Both the position numbers and the translations under genes were made by a program. This document shows, piece by piece, positions 7,685 to 17,200 of a stretch of 62,643 nucleotides of DNA. The notes beneath the pieces were generated by a model. It searched no databases. It saw nothing but the letters and a program-made list of their open reading frames with translations, and was not told where the DNA came from. This DNA comes from a bacterium. Its GTDB lineage: Bacteria > Planctomycetota > Planctomycetia > Pirellulales > Pirellulaceae. Location: assembly GCA_030430075.1 (NCBI GenBank), contig JAUIGN010000053.1, positions 1-62,643 of the forward strand. The letters run 5' to 3'. Position 1 is the first letter of the stretch. The number at the start of each line of letters is the position of its first letter.

Positions 7685-9049
7685 CTACTCGGCGGGCGGC
7701 TGATAGCCAGGTGCGGCGAGAAAAGCGGTCACCAGCTTGCCGTCTTCCGCGTTCCAGACGCGGATTTCGCCGTCGAAACCACCGGAAGCCATTCGCTTGG
7801 TGGGGCCATGGTAGGCGACCGTGAGTGCCCAGTCCTGGTGGCCGGTGAGGGACCGCAGTTGTTTATGAGATTTTGCCTCAAACTGGCGGACAGTTTTGTC
7901 TGCCGATGCAGCAAACAGGAAGTCGCCGCCCATCGGCAATTTGAAGACCTCGCCGCCGAATCCGATATCGGCCGTTTTCTTACCGTCCGCGATCTTCCAG
8001 CGATGAATCTTGTTGTCATTTCCGCTGGAAAACGCCTCGGCGCCATCCGGATGGAAGGCGACACCCTTTACGGGCTGACCGTGGCCGGAATACGTCACCA
8101 GCAGCTCGCCCGTCTTGGCGTCGATGATCTTCGCCGTCTTGTCGCGGCTGGCGGATGCTAGCTTGGTGCCGTCGGCATTCCAGGCCACCGCGGTCACCCA
8201 GTCTGAATGGCTGGTGACGGTCAACTGCAGTTTGCCGGTCGCCACCTCGAACACCTTCAACACGCCGTCGGCGGCGGCCACAGCCAGGCGATCTCCCTGC
8301 GGGCTGAACGCCACATCCAGAACCACGTCAGACGTCGTTCCCAGGACCTGCAGCAGTTCGCCGGTGCCGGGATTGAAGAGCCTCGCCTCTCCCAGTCTTC
8401 CCGGGGCTCCGCAAGCGGCTGCCAGAATGGTTCCATCCGGGTTGAGCGCCAGGCCATAGGTCCGTTGTCCGACGTTCTTGATCCGGCGAATCAGCTTGCC
8501 GTCGGCCGGATTCCAGACGGTGAGTTCATGGTAGCCTCCGGCGATCAATGCCTGGCCGTCTTTGGTGAAGGCGACCGAGGTGACCGGCAAGGTAAACGGG
8601 TAAGCCTCCGGCGGCTCGGGATGAGTTGGTGCTGGAATGACGGTGACCAGTTCTGCCTTGGGATCGTCGCCATCGAATGCGGCACCCTCCTCGATCCACC
8701 GTTTGAACAGTGCGATCTGTTCGTCCGGCAGCGGGTCCGACTCGGCCGGCATCCGCTCGAATTCATCATCCGAGGTCATCCGGCGGAAGGCTTCGCTCTC
8801 GTCGAGATTCTTGGCGAGAAACCCGGCCGCCGCGGAATCGCCTTCCTTCATGGCCCGTTCGAACGAGTCAGCCCGGTATCCCCCTTCGGCCTTTTTGGGG
8901 CCATGGCAGGCGACACAACGATCCAACAGAATCGGGGCGATGTCTTTGCGGAAGCTGACCGGGTCCGCCGCATTGACGAAGCTTACCGGATGAAAGTTAC
9001 CTGCCAGGCAGCAGGCGGCGAGGAGGATCATCCAATGTCGACTATTCAT
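7685..9049 (-). CDS. Planctomycete cytochrome C (PSCyt1-like) / WD40 repeat protein
   Basis: Exported 454-aa protein with a signal peptide (residues 1-27). It has one c-type haem motif, C45-V-A-C48-H49 (DRCVACHGPKKAEGGYR), and a short cytochrome-like domain ending near residue 140 with the WIEEGAAFDGD helix typical of PSCyt1. From about residue 155 to the end are WD40 repeats (for example VTSVAFTKDGQALIAGG, VTAVAWNADGTKLASASRD, GHQDWALTVAYHG) forming a beta-propeller. It is the last gene of a minus-strand run with the PPC-like protein and the DUF1549/1553 protein. The combination is typical of planctomycetes; its substrate or redox partner is unknown. Confidence 0.9.
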   Translation of the reverse strand: MNSRHWMILLAACCLAGNFHPVSFVNAADPVSFRKDIAPILLDRCVACHGPKKAEGGYRADSFERAMKEGDSAAAGFLAKNLDESEAFRRMTSDDEFERMPAESDPLPDEQIALFKRWIEEGAAFDGDDPKAELVTVIPAPTHPEPPEAYPFTLPVTSVAFTKDGQALIAGGYHELTVWNPADGKLIRRIKNVGQRTYGLALNPDGTILAAACGAPGRLGEARLFNPGTGELLQVLGTTSDVVLDVAFSPQGDRLAVAAADGVLKVFEVATGKLQLTVTSHSDWVTAVAWNADGTKLASASRDKTAKIIDAKTGELLVTYSGHGQPVKGVAFHPDGAEAFSSGNDNKIHRWKIADGKKTADIGFGGEVFKLPMGGDFLFAASADKTVRQFEAKSHKQLRSLTGHQDWALTVAYHGPTKRMASGGFDGEIRVWNAEDGKLVTAFLAAPGYQPPAE

Positions 9050-9148
9050 GGTTCGGTGCCTGCAAGTTGTCGAGAGGCGGGCGCCGAGCGTGGCCGGCGC
9101 GTCGGGGGGGAGTTCGAGTGCGCGAGCGCACCCGCGTGCGAGGATGGC

Positions 9149-12031
9149 TTAATGCTGAAATAGGAACTCGTTGGTGTTCAGGATCGCCCAGCAGATGTCT
9201 TCCAGGGCTTCAATGCGCCGGCCGCCAGGTTGGCGAATTCCTTTCTCCAGTTCGGCGATCTGGGCCTGCGCGGCCGCGATCTCCTTGTTGGCGGCTTCGT
9301 CCAGCGCCTTCGTGACCTCTTCGTCATGAACGGCGACCAGGGTACCCAGTTTCTGGACGAGGTACTTCTGGATTTCGTTCTGCTTGTCGCCGGCGGTCGC
9401 CAGAGCGGTCTTGAGGTCCGCGCGCAGGGGCTCCGGCAGCGTGGTCAACCTGGTGTCGATCAGGCGGTTGCGGACGGCCGTCCGCTTGGCCCCGATGGTG
9501 GCCTGCAATGCGGTAACCTGAGCTTTGATTGCGGCATTATCCTTGGCAATCTGTTCATCTTTGGCCGCCAGATGACTCTTGCTGGCCGCCAATTCCTGCT
9601 CGGTGGGAAGGCGATTGACGGCGGCCAGGTGAAGTTCCCGGATGATCTCCTCATCCGGTTTCTCGGCCTTTACCAGCGTGCGAAATCGGTTGTTCTCGTC
9701 GCGCAGCTTGTTGTAAATCAGGGGGCCGTTGAAGAACTGAATGGCCATTCCCAAGTTGGATTCGTCAGATCGTTCGCACGCACACACCGTTTGCCGCTCG
9801 GGCTGGCCGAAAATCTTGAGAAAGTCGTTCTTGACCAGGTCGGGTGCCGGGAGGTGCGTCGCTTTGGTGGAGGGGGGAAGCGACCCGAACTTCTCGGGCC
9901 GGGCGGTGACGTGGCAGATGGCATCGAGCAGTTGCTCGGCGCTCAACAGCCGCGGTTGGAAGTGGGAGAAGTACTTGACGTCGTCTTCATTGAACGGGTT
10001 GGGTTCAAACGAAGCCTGGTAGGTACGGCTGTTGAGAATCGTGCGGATGACGTGCTTGCGATCATAGCCGTGCTCGGCGAAGTCTCGCGCGAGCTGATCC
10101 AGAAGCTTGGCGTTGGAGGGTGGGTTCGAGTCGCGGAAGTCATCCGGCGGGTCGACGATGCCCCGCCCCAGGAGATGGCTCCAGATCCGGTTCGCTTCAA
10201 TCTTGGCAAAGAAGGGGTTGTCCGTCTGCGTCAGCCAATCCGCAAACAGGACCCGCCGATCGTCGACCTGCGCATTCTCTACGTCGCCTTCGAGGGGCAG
10301 CCAGGGCTTCATCTGCTGGCCGGTTCGCGGCTGCTTGACTTCGCCCGAATGGGACGCCCAGATAAACAGTTCGTCCGGCTTGGGGGTCTTCTTGCGTTGG
10401 ACCCGGTTGAAGAACGCCGCCATGCCGTAGTAGTTGTCCTGCGTCCAACGCTCGAACGGATGGTTGTGGCACTTGGCGCATTGCAGGCGAGCGCCCAGGA
10501 AAATCTGCGAGATCGTCTCGACACAGTCGAAGGCGTCGGTGGCCGTGCGGTAGAAATTGGCGGGCGGGTTGCTGTGCGTGCTTCCCGCGGCGGTCAGCAA
10601 CTGCCGGGCGAACTCGTCGTACGGCATATTCGACGCGATGGACCGTTCTACCCAGCGGTGGTACTTGTAGACGCCGTCCCCTCCCACCTGCTTGCTGGTC
10701 AACCGGAGCAGGTCGCCCCACTTGAGCGCCCAGAACTTGGCATACTCGGGACGTTCCAGCAGCTCATTGATCAACTTGGACCGCTTGTCTGCCGACGAGT
10801 CGTCCAGGAATGCCCGCGTCTCATCGACGGTCGGCATGATGCCGATCACGTCAAGGTAGACGCGCCGGAGAAATTCCTCGTCGGTGCAGAGCTCCGACGG
10901 CAGGTACTTGAGTTGTTTCAGCTTTTCGTACACCAGGTCGTCGATGTAATTATTCGACGGCGGCTGTTTCCACTCGAAGCCTTCGATGTCCCGCACGAAC
11001 GTAATGAAGCTCGACTCGATGAACTCCAGGTAGCGGACAATGACCGCCGTTTCGCCCCGGTCGTTACCCGTCACCAGGCCGTTCTCGGACACGGATGCGA
11101 CCTCTTCGTCGGAACTGGAATAGACGGCCATGGCGGTGACGTCGCGGACCGACCCGTCGGAGAAATGCGCGAGGACACACAACTGTTGCGTATGGGCGGG
11201 CCGCTTGAGCAACCGGCCCGAGGGCGGGTAGACCTCGATTCTGACCGGGTGCGGGGCATCGGCCGGGTCGAGCTGACAGCCCTCGGCGATCCAATCCCGG
11301 ATCACGGTGTGCGCCGGGTCGGATTCGCGGATCTTCATGCCCCCACCGTGCGGAACCTTCATCAGCGGCTTCAGCAGCAACAGGCTTTCATCCGGGTTGA
11401 GCGGGTTGGTACGACGACCGTAGTCTTCATGAATGAGCGTAAGTTCGTCGAGCTTCGGGTCGAAGGCCCGGAGAGACAAGCGAAAGCCCCCTTTGCCGCT
11501 TGGTGAACCGTGGCAGGCGCCTGCATTGCATCCCTGTTTGGAGAGGGCCGCCAGGGCATCGTAGGCGAACGAGACCGGCTGTGGCTTCGACTGCCCGCTG
11601 ACCGCAATCTGGGCGGTCGCTTTCAGCCCGGCAACCGCCGCCACGACTGCCGCCTTGCCGTCCTTGCCCGGCCGGCCAACCGCGTTGGTGATGTCGACAA
11701 TGGCCGGATCGCTGGAGTTGAATTCCGCCGCCTGGGTCAGGTCACGAACTTCGCCGTTTTCGTAATTCCCCGTGACCACAAACTGAATCTGTTCCCGAGC
11801 GCCCCGCAGCTCGTAGTTTGCCGGGAATATCTCAATCGACTTCGGCTGACCGATCTCGACCGCCGCTGCTGCGTCGTCCGCCTGGGCCGTGAAACCGGTC
11901 AGGCCGACCAGTAACGTCAACAGGCCAACGAGCGTCACCGCAATGCGGCGGCGGTGCGGGGTGCGGGCTCCGGGCCGGGAAAGGCAACCGTCGGTTCGTC
12001 CGAGTTTGTTCATGGTCATCTGATTTACCAT
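9149..12031 (-). CDS. DUF1549/DUF1553 protein with Ig-like domains and haem motifs
   Basis: Exported protein of about 960 aa. A basic, hydrophobic signal region lies at residues 26-51. A bacterial Ig-like (BIG2-type) domain is at about 62-146. A C-x4-C-H motif follows at C168-C173-H174 (GCNAGACHG), then a second Ig-like domain (about 265-345). DUF1549 starts near YIDDLVYEKLKQL and includes a second motif, CAKCHNHPFERW. DUF1553 follows (RIWSHLLGRGIVDPPDDFR). Near the C-terminus a charged coiled-coil segment of about 130 aa precedes the terminal DUF1553 helix (CWAILNTNEFLFQH). The function is unproven; the family is linked with polysaccharide use. The ATG at 12031 is chosen, since longer starts overlap the upstream gene; ATGs at 12019 and 12013 are alternatives. 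Confidence 0.9.
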   Translation of the reverse strand: MVNQMTMNKLGRTDGCLSRPGARTPHRRRIAVTLVGLLTLLVGLTGFTAQADDAAAAVEIGQPKSIEIFPANYELRGAREQIQFVVTGNYENGEVRDLTQAAEFNSSDPAIVDITNAVGRPGKDGKAAVVAAVAGLKATAQIAVSGQSKPQPVSFAYDALAALSKQGCNAGACHGSPSGKGGFRLSLRAFDPKLDELTLIHEDYGRRTNPLNPDESLLLLKPLMKVPHGGGMKIRESDPAHTVIRDWIAEGCQLDPADAPHPVRIEVYPPSGRLLKRPAHTQQLCVLAHFSDGSVRDVTAMAVYSSSDEEVASVSENGLVTGNDRGETAVIVRYLEFIESSFITFVRDIEGFEWKQPPSNNYIDDLVYEKLKQLKYLPSELCTDEEFLRRVYLDVIGIMPTVDETRAFLDDSSADKRSKLINELLERPEYAKFWALKWGDLLRLTSKQVGGDGVYKYHRWVERSIASNMPYDEFARQLLTAAGSTHSNPPANFYRTATDAFDCVETISQIFLGARLQCAKCHNHPFERWTQDNYYGMAAFFNRVQRKKTPKPDELFIWASHSGEVKQPRTGQQMKPWLPLEGDVENAQVDDRRVLFADWLTQTDNPFFAKIEANRIWSHLLGRGIVDPPDDFRDSNPPSNAKLLDQLARDFAEHGYDRKHVIRTILNSRTYQASFEPNPFNEDDVKYFSHFQPRLLSAEQLLDAICHVTARPEKFGSLPPSTKATHLPAPDLVKNDFLKIFGQPERQTVCACERSDESNLGMAIQFFNGPLIYNKLRDENNRFRTLVKAEKPDEEIIRELHLAAVNRLPTEQELAASKSHLAAKDEQIAKDNAAIKAQVTALQATIGAKRTAVRNRLIDTRLTTLPEPLRADLKTALATAGDKQNEIQKYLVQKLGTLVAVHDEEVTKALDEAANKEIAAAQAQIAELEKGIRQPGGRRIEALEDICWAILNTNEFLFQH

Positions 12032-12071
12032 CGCTCCAATGAGGTATTCCGAGTCGGTTGGGGAGTGGACG

Positions 12072-14057
12072 TCAACCGGCGGCAGGTGCCGGCACTTCCA
12101 GTGTGGCTTCCTTGATGACGACTTGCCCGCTTCCTTTGAGGGCACCGTAGCCGACAATCCGTAAGTTCTGTGTCTGGGCTCCGGCATCCTGAGGGCCCTT
12201 GATCGTGATCTTGTAGTTGTCCTTGTCCTGCTTGACGGAATAACTGAACGGGGCAGTGAGACCTTCCAGGACCACCGTGATGGGGTCCTTGAAGTCTTTG
12301 TTCTTGCGCTCCAGCGTCACCGTCAACTCGACGGCACCCTGATCCTTCGCGAAGGCGACTTTGTCGCTGCTCAATTTGGTGTCGAAAAACGGATCGGCCG
12401 CGGCCGCGGTGGCGACCGTCAGCAGGCCGTCGATCCAGGCCGGCGGATAGCCCAGTTGCGGAGTCCGCGTGCGGACCAAGGCCTGCGTCGAAACGACGGA
12501 GCGCAACTCCTGGCCGGCATGTTCGGCCGTGCCGACGACGCGGAGCGCATGAAAGTCGGCCGCTTTGGCATCCGGCGAGACGACCAGGACGAGCCGATGG
12601 GTCTTGGCCGACTTGGGGATGACAGGATTAAGCAGCCGCAAGCCGCCGTTTGGATTCTCCAGGGCAAGCGTGATCGGTGCGTCGAAGCCGCGACGGGCAC
12701 ACTGCACGTCCAGGGCGAAGGCACCGTTCTTGGCCGGGGCGACAAACCGGGTCGCCGTTGCCTTGTCGTTTTTCAACGACAAAGCAAAACCGACATCCGG
12801 CGCCATTTCGACTCGATAGGCGAATTCCGGTCCGCCCCGACGAAGGAGGTCATGCACCTCCAAATGGTAGATGCCGTCCTCGGCAAACGTATGCTGCAAG
12901 GTAAACTCTTCCTCCGTGCCGACTGCCGTCTCTGCCAGTTGACCGCCGTCCGCTTTGCGCAGTCGCATGAACAGCAGGGCCGGCGAACCGAGGCTGCGGG
13001 AGAACGCGCGAAAGGCGACGGCCTGGCCCTTGACCGCCGCGAACTGATAGTAGTCCCGGTCGCCGGTCTCCCCCAACCGCCCGTTGACGGCACACGGCAG
13101 CGTCACCTGCGAGGCGATCTTGGCATCGTTATTCGGTTCGTCTTCCATCAGTTCAGGCAACTCGCTGGCGACCAGCGTCGCGGTCGCTGACGATTTGCCG
13201 TCAGGAAAACGGGCATTGACTCCAACGCGTCCCGAACGAACCTCGTCGGGGATGCGGAGAAAGACGGGAGCCGTTCCGTCGGTCGACGGGCCGGCGAAAT
13301 CGAACTTGGCCGTCGATCCGTAGCGGCCGCCCAAGGGGAAGGGGGACGTCACCAGCGGAAAATCGCCGACCCGCAAGCGATAGCGGCCGCCTCCACGGTA
13401 CTGGTTGTCGTGCACTTCCAGTACGTATTCGCCGTCCGCCTGAAAGACATGGTCAAAGCGGCAATCCGCACCCAGGCTGGGATCATCGTCCGCAAATCGC
13501 AGTTCGTTGCCCGACGCATCCAGCAACCGCAGGACCGGATCGAAGCTGGACCCGATCCGGCCGGCCACGACCTCGGCGGCGATCCGCTGGCCTTTCTTGG
13601 CAGCGAACTTGTAATGGTCGAATTGAGAACCGCTCGATACGCCGTCGACCGCGATGGGCAACGTCAAGGTCTGCGCGGCGGACAAGGAAACGTTCTTCCC
13701 ATTGTCGGCAACCGTCGCCAGATCATCGACGGACAGATAGGCCACGTCCGACGTCCCGCTGGCGTTGCCGACCACCAGTCCACCGATGCCCACCGGTGTG
13801 TCCGCTTCCACCGTGATCTTACAAACGCGACTCTTGAGATCTTTTTTGCCCGCTTCCGCCGGTGCCAGTTCGACTTGCGCCGGGAAGCTCGTCCAAACGC
13901 TCAGCGGGTCATCAAGCTTAGTGCCGTGCAAGGTTACCTCAACGGTCTGCCCGGGACGGACAGCGCTGGGAACGGAATGCGTGACCGCCGGTTGAGCTGC
14001 TGCCTGCGACGCTGCGAGCACGACACACGAAAAGACGATCGTCCGCGAGTAAGGCAT
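12072..14057 (-). CDS. Secreted protein with pre-peptidase C-terminal (PPC)-like domains
   Basis: Protein of 661 aa with a signal peptide (SRTIVFSCVVLAASQAAAQ). It is built of beta-rich domains: an IPT/TIG-like start (PSAVRPGQTVEVTLHG), then two PPC-like domains. The first is marked by FDHYKFAAKKGQRIAAEV and DGEYVLEVHDNQYRGG. The second is marked by EDEPNNDAKIASQV, DRDYYQFAAVKGQAVAF and GIYHLEVHDLLRRGGPEF. No catalytic domain is seen, so it is probably a binding or structural partner. It precedes the DUF1549/1553 gene by 40 bases on the same strand, suggesting co-transcription. A TTG at 14069 is in frame; the ATG at 14057 is preferred. Confidence 0.82.
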   Translation of the reverse strand: MPYSRTIVFSCVVLAASQAAAQPAVTHSVPSAVRPGQTVEVTLHGTKLDDPLSVWTSFPAQVELAPAEAGKKDLKSRVCKITVEADTPVGIGGLVVGNASGTSDVAYLSVDDLATVADNGKNVSLSAAQTLTLPIAVDGVSSGSQFDHYKFAAKKGQRIAAEVVAGRIGSSFDPVLRLLDASGNELRFADDDPSLGADCRFDHVFQADGEYVLEVHDNQYRGGGRYRLRVGDFPLVTSPFPLGGRYGSTAKFDFAGPSTDGTAPVFLRIPDEVRSGRVGVNARFPDGKSSATATLVASELPELMEDEPNNDAKIASQVTLPCAVNGRLGETGDRDYYQFAAVKGQAVAFRAFSRSLGSPALLFMRLRKADGGQLAETAVGTEEEFTLQHTFAEDGIYHLEVHDLLRRGGPEFAYRVEMAPDVGFALSLKNDKATATRFVAPAKNGAFALDVQCARRGFDAPITLALENPNGGLRLLNPVIPKSAKTHRLVLVVSPDAKAADFHALRVVGTAEHAGQELRSVVSTQALVRTRTPQLGYPPAWIDGLLTVATAAAADPFFDTKLSSDKVAFAKDQGAVELTVTLERKNKDFKDPITVVLEGLTAPFSYSVKQDKDNYKITIKGPQDAGAQTQNLRIVGYGALKGSGQVVIKEATLEVPAPAAG

Positions 14058-14290
14058 GGGAGAGTCCAAGTCAGGGGGGACGGCGAGGGAGGGACTTTTG
14101 CTGGATCACTATTCTGAACGAATCCCCGGGGGTAGTCAACAAAACCGGGAATTCATGGGTTGCCGGGAGCCTTAGCCGGGTGGGGAGGCCAGTCCGCCTG
14201 CGCTCGGCCTGTGCGCAGGATTGTGCCGTGCACCGGATGGCTGACGAGGGAGCCGATGCATGACGCCTGCAACGGCGGGCGGTTGTCCGG

Positions 14291-17200
14291 TCACGATGGG
14301 TCGTCTGGCTGTCCCAACGCCCGCCTCGCCTGGCGACGCACTTCGAGGTGCTTCTCCCGATCGCCGTCGGCGGCGTCGAGGCGCTGCGTCTGTTGTTCGA
14401 CAACCGCCTCCAGGTACCGGCGCAGCATCTGGCCAATCTGGGGCGATCCATGTTCTTCGGCAAGCTGCAGCGCGGTCTTATCATCCATGTCGGTCAGGGC
14501 GAGCTGATCGACGTCGAAGATCTGCATCGGGCCGACGAACGAACCTCGCTCGGCCCCGTTGTTGGAACGCGGGCCGTCCAGCCGTTCGAACCAGGCTCGA
14601 TGGCCATGAATGGCAGCAGCCATCGCATACGTTCTACCTTGGCCGTCGCGCGCCCGGACGCTCGCAGTCGTGGTTGCAACCAGGCTGAATAGGTCCCAGT
14701 CGCCGGCCTCGACGGCATGCATCGCGGCCGTTCTTCCCTCCTGGTCGGCTTGCAATTCCAAGACGCTGAGTTCCAAGTTTCGCAAATCGATGTCGGATCC
14801 TTTCAAGAGGGATCGTTCCACGCCGGAGAAAGCGCGCAGCTTGGCTTGCCGCGTCCCGGCGTCGGATTCGGAGGAGACCTGTTGCAACTCCCGGAGGCGA
14901 GTAATCAACACGCCGTCGCCCACTTGGACGGCCGTCATCATGGCCGTCTGTCCTTGCTCATCCTGTTCGGTCAGGTCTGCTCCCAGGACAACCAGTGTTA
15001 ATGCCAGTGACCGATGGCCGCCAGCGATCGCTCGCATCAGGGCGGTCCTGCCGGCAACGTCCTTCTCGTTGACTCCGGCGCCCGCTTCCAGCAGCTCGTT
15101 AACACGTGACGCGTCCCCGATCCGGCAGGCTTCCAGCATCGCTGCCGATCGGAGGCGACTGACGTTTTGCACACCGGCGAACCGTGTCGCTTCGCGGAGA
15201 TCGAGGTTCGCTTCGGCGGACTGGCCAAGTGCCCGCTGCGCCAGCGCGCGTTGCCGGTAGTGGGCGCCCGCGCTTCCCAACTCGCCGGCGATTCTGCGTG
15301 TGGTAGCGTCAATCAGGGAATTCAAGTAGCGACGGATGTCTGCCGCGAGCTCGGCCATGCCCAGCGCATCCGCCAACTGCAAGGGAGTGCGTCCCGAGTC
15401 GCCAACGAGCGCCAAGGTGTCGGCCGCCACGAGGCGGTCCTGCTGCACCGATGTCGGTGACCATTGGGCGAGGTTGTCTTGTGCCGCGCGGAGGCGCGAG
15501 GTCAGAAACGCCGTCCGGCGGTTTTCGATGGCGTGCCACAGAGCCGTTCTTCCCGCGGTGTCGCGCAAGTGAAAATCGGCCCCTGCACCCAAGGCCAGGC
15601 ACATCTCCCAATCACCCCGGGCAGCCGCCCGCATCAGGGCCGTCTGGCCTTCAGCGTCACTGGCGTTTGGGTCGGCGCCCGACGCGACCAACTCGACAAC
15701 CCGCTTCGCATCACCTGCCCCAACCGCTTCCAGGAGTGCCGAAGTTTGCGGATCGAGTTGGCTGGTGCTCGGCGCTTCGGCGGGGGCACTCGGATCGTCG
15801 GCCGTGGCTTTGTGTTGTCCGACCGCCGCCGCCGCGTGCTGCTTGGCCGAGCCTGCATCCCGAGTTGCCAGGATGGACGATTTCGACTCGGCGACGGACG
15901 GAAGGGATCGCAGGGCCTGGTATCCGAGCCCCACACCGACGGCGACATCCGCCAAAGCCAGCAGGCCCCAAACCAACAGGAATATTTCCGGTTTGTTCCA
16001 CAGCGAAGGCCGCGGGCTTCTGACCTTCTCAATCCGACAGTAGATGTAGGCGAGGCACAGGCCGATCGCGGCAATCGCCCAGGCGGAGGTCGTCCAGTGC
16101 GGCTGATGATTGAAGGCCAGGTCGCCGCCGGCGGTCGTCGCTTCCAGCGAGAACCAGGGCGCAGGAAGTCCGATGCTGTGCCGGAACTGCGGATTCCCTG
16201 CCGGGGTGGCGGTCATGATGCTGGTGAAGCCGAGAAAGGCCAGCAAGCAGGCGAGATGCAGCACCATGATCACGATCTGCACGCCGCGGGTAAACAGTGC
16301 GTCGCGCTCTCGCCACCATTCGGTCCAGGCGCTACCGAGGGTACTGCCCAGTTGCGCACCGTAGCCTTGTGGCAGCGGTGACTTGACCGGCCTCTGGCTT
16401 CCGTCGGCGACGGTTTGATGGGAATCGGGATCGCCGGTCGCGAACCCCAATTCGACCTTGAACAAGGCACGAATTTGGGGATCAAAGAGGGCGACCAAGG
16501 CATAGGCGCCCAGAATGACCGGCAGGCAATTTCCGGTGGCGAGGCAAAGCAGGCTGCCGGTCACAGCCAACCAGTACAATCGGCCGCGATACATGGAGAG
16601 CGCGGCCAGCACGATGACCGGACCGGTCAGCCGGACCCACATCTCGAAACTCGGCCAGGTGGTTGCACCCTCAATCAGTTGCTCGAACCACTTCGAGCCG
16701 CTGGACAACAGGACCCACGAACGGAAGAGCCCGACAAGTCCAATGCACCAGGCGGCCGATTCGAGCTTTTCCTGCGGTGACTCTTCGGGCTCGTCGTCCC
16801 AACCCTCATCATCGTCGTCGTCCCAGTCATCGTCACGCTTCTTGCCCGACATTGCGGGATCCGCGCCGCCGGCCGGTTCGCCCGCCGCGGCACTCGCCTC
16901 CGTTTCATCCGTCGCGGATGACTCGCCGGCATCCTGTTCGGTAATCGAGGTCCCCGCGCCGATGCCCAGGACGCCGCCAATCAGAACCGGCACGATTCCC
17001 AAGAGGGGCCATGCCGAGTTCTCGATTGCGACGCCAAGTCCGATCATGGCAAGCGTCGAAACAAACGTCGCCAGCAAGACGAGTCCGGCTGCTTTCGCGT
17101 TCAGTGCCTCGTCTGGCCGTTCCTCGCAATAGGCAAAAGCGAAGCAAACGCCGAATGCCGGCAGGGCGAGCCCGGCCAGCACCCAAGCGGTTTGGGCATA

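Noticed and set aside
6387..7703. 438-codon plus-strand ORF rich in GDPRRAVN-type repeats
   Set aside because: It is a translation of the tandem DNA repeats and then runs antisense through the FHA gene; no domain-like sequence.
9230..11506. 758-codon plus-strand ORF
   Set aside because: Exactly antisense to the DUF1549/1553 gene, whose protein has clear domains and haem motifs; the plus-strand product has none.
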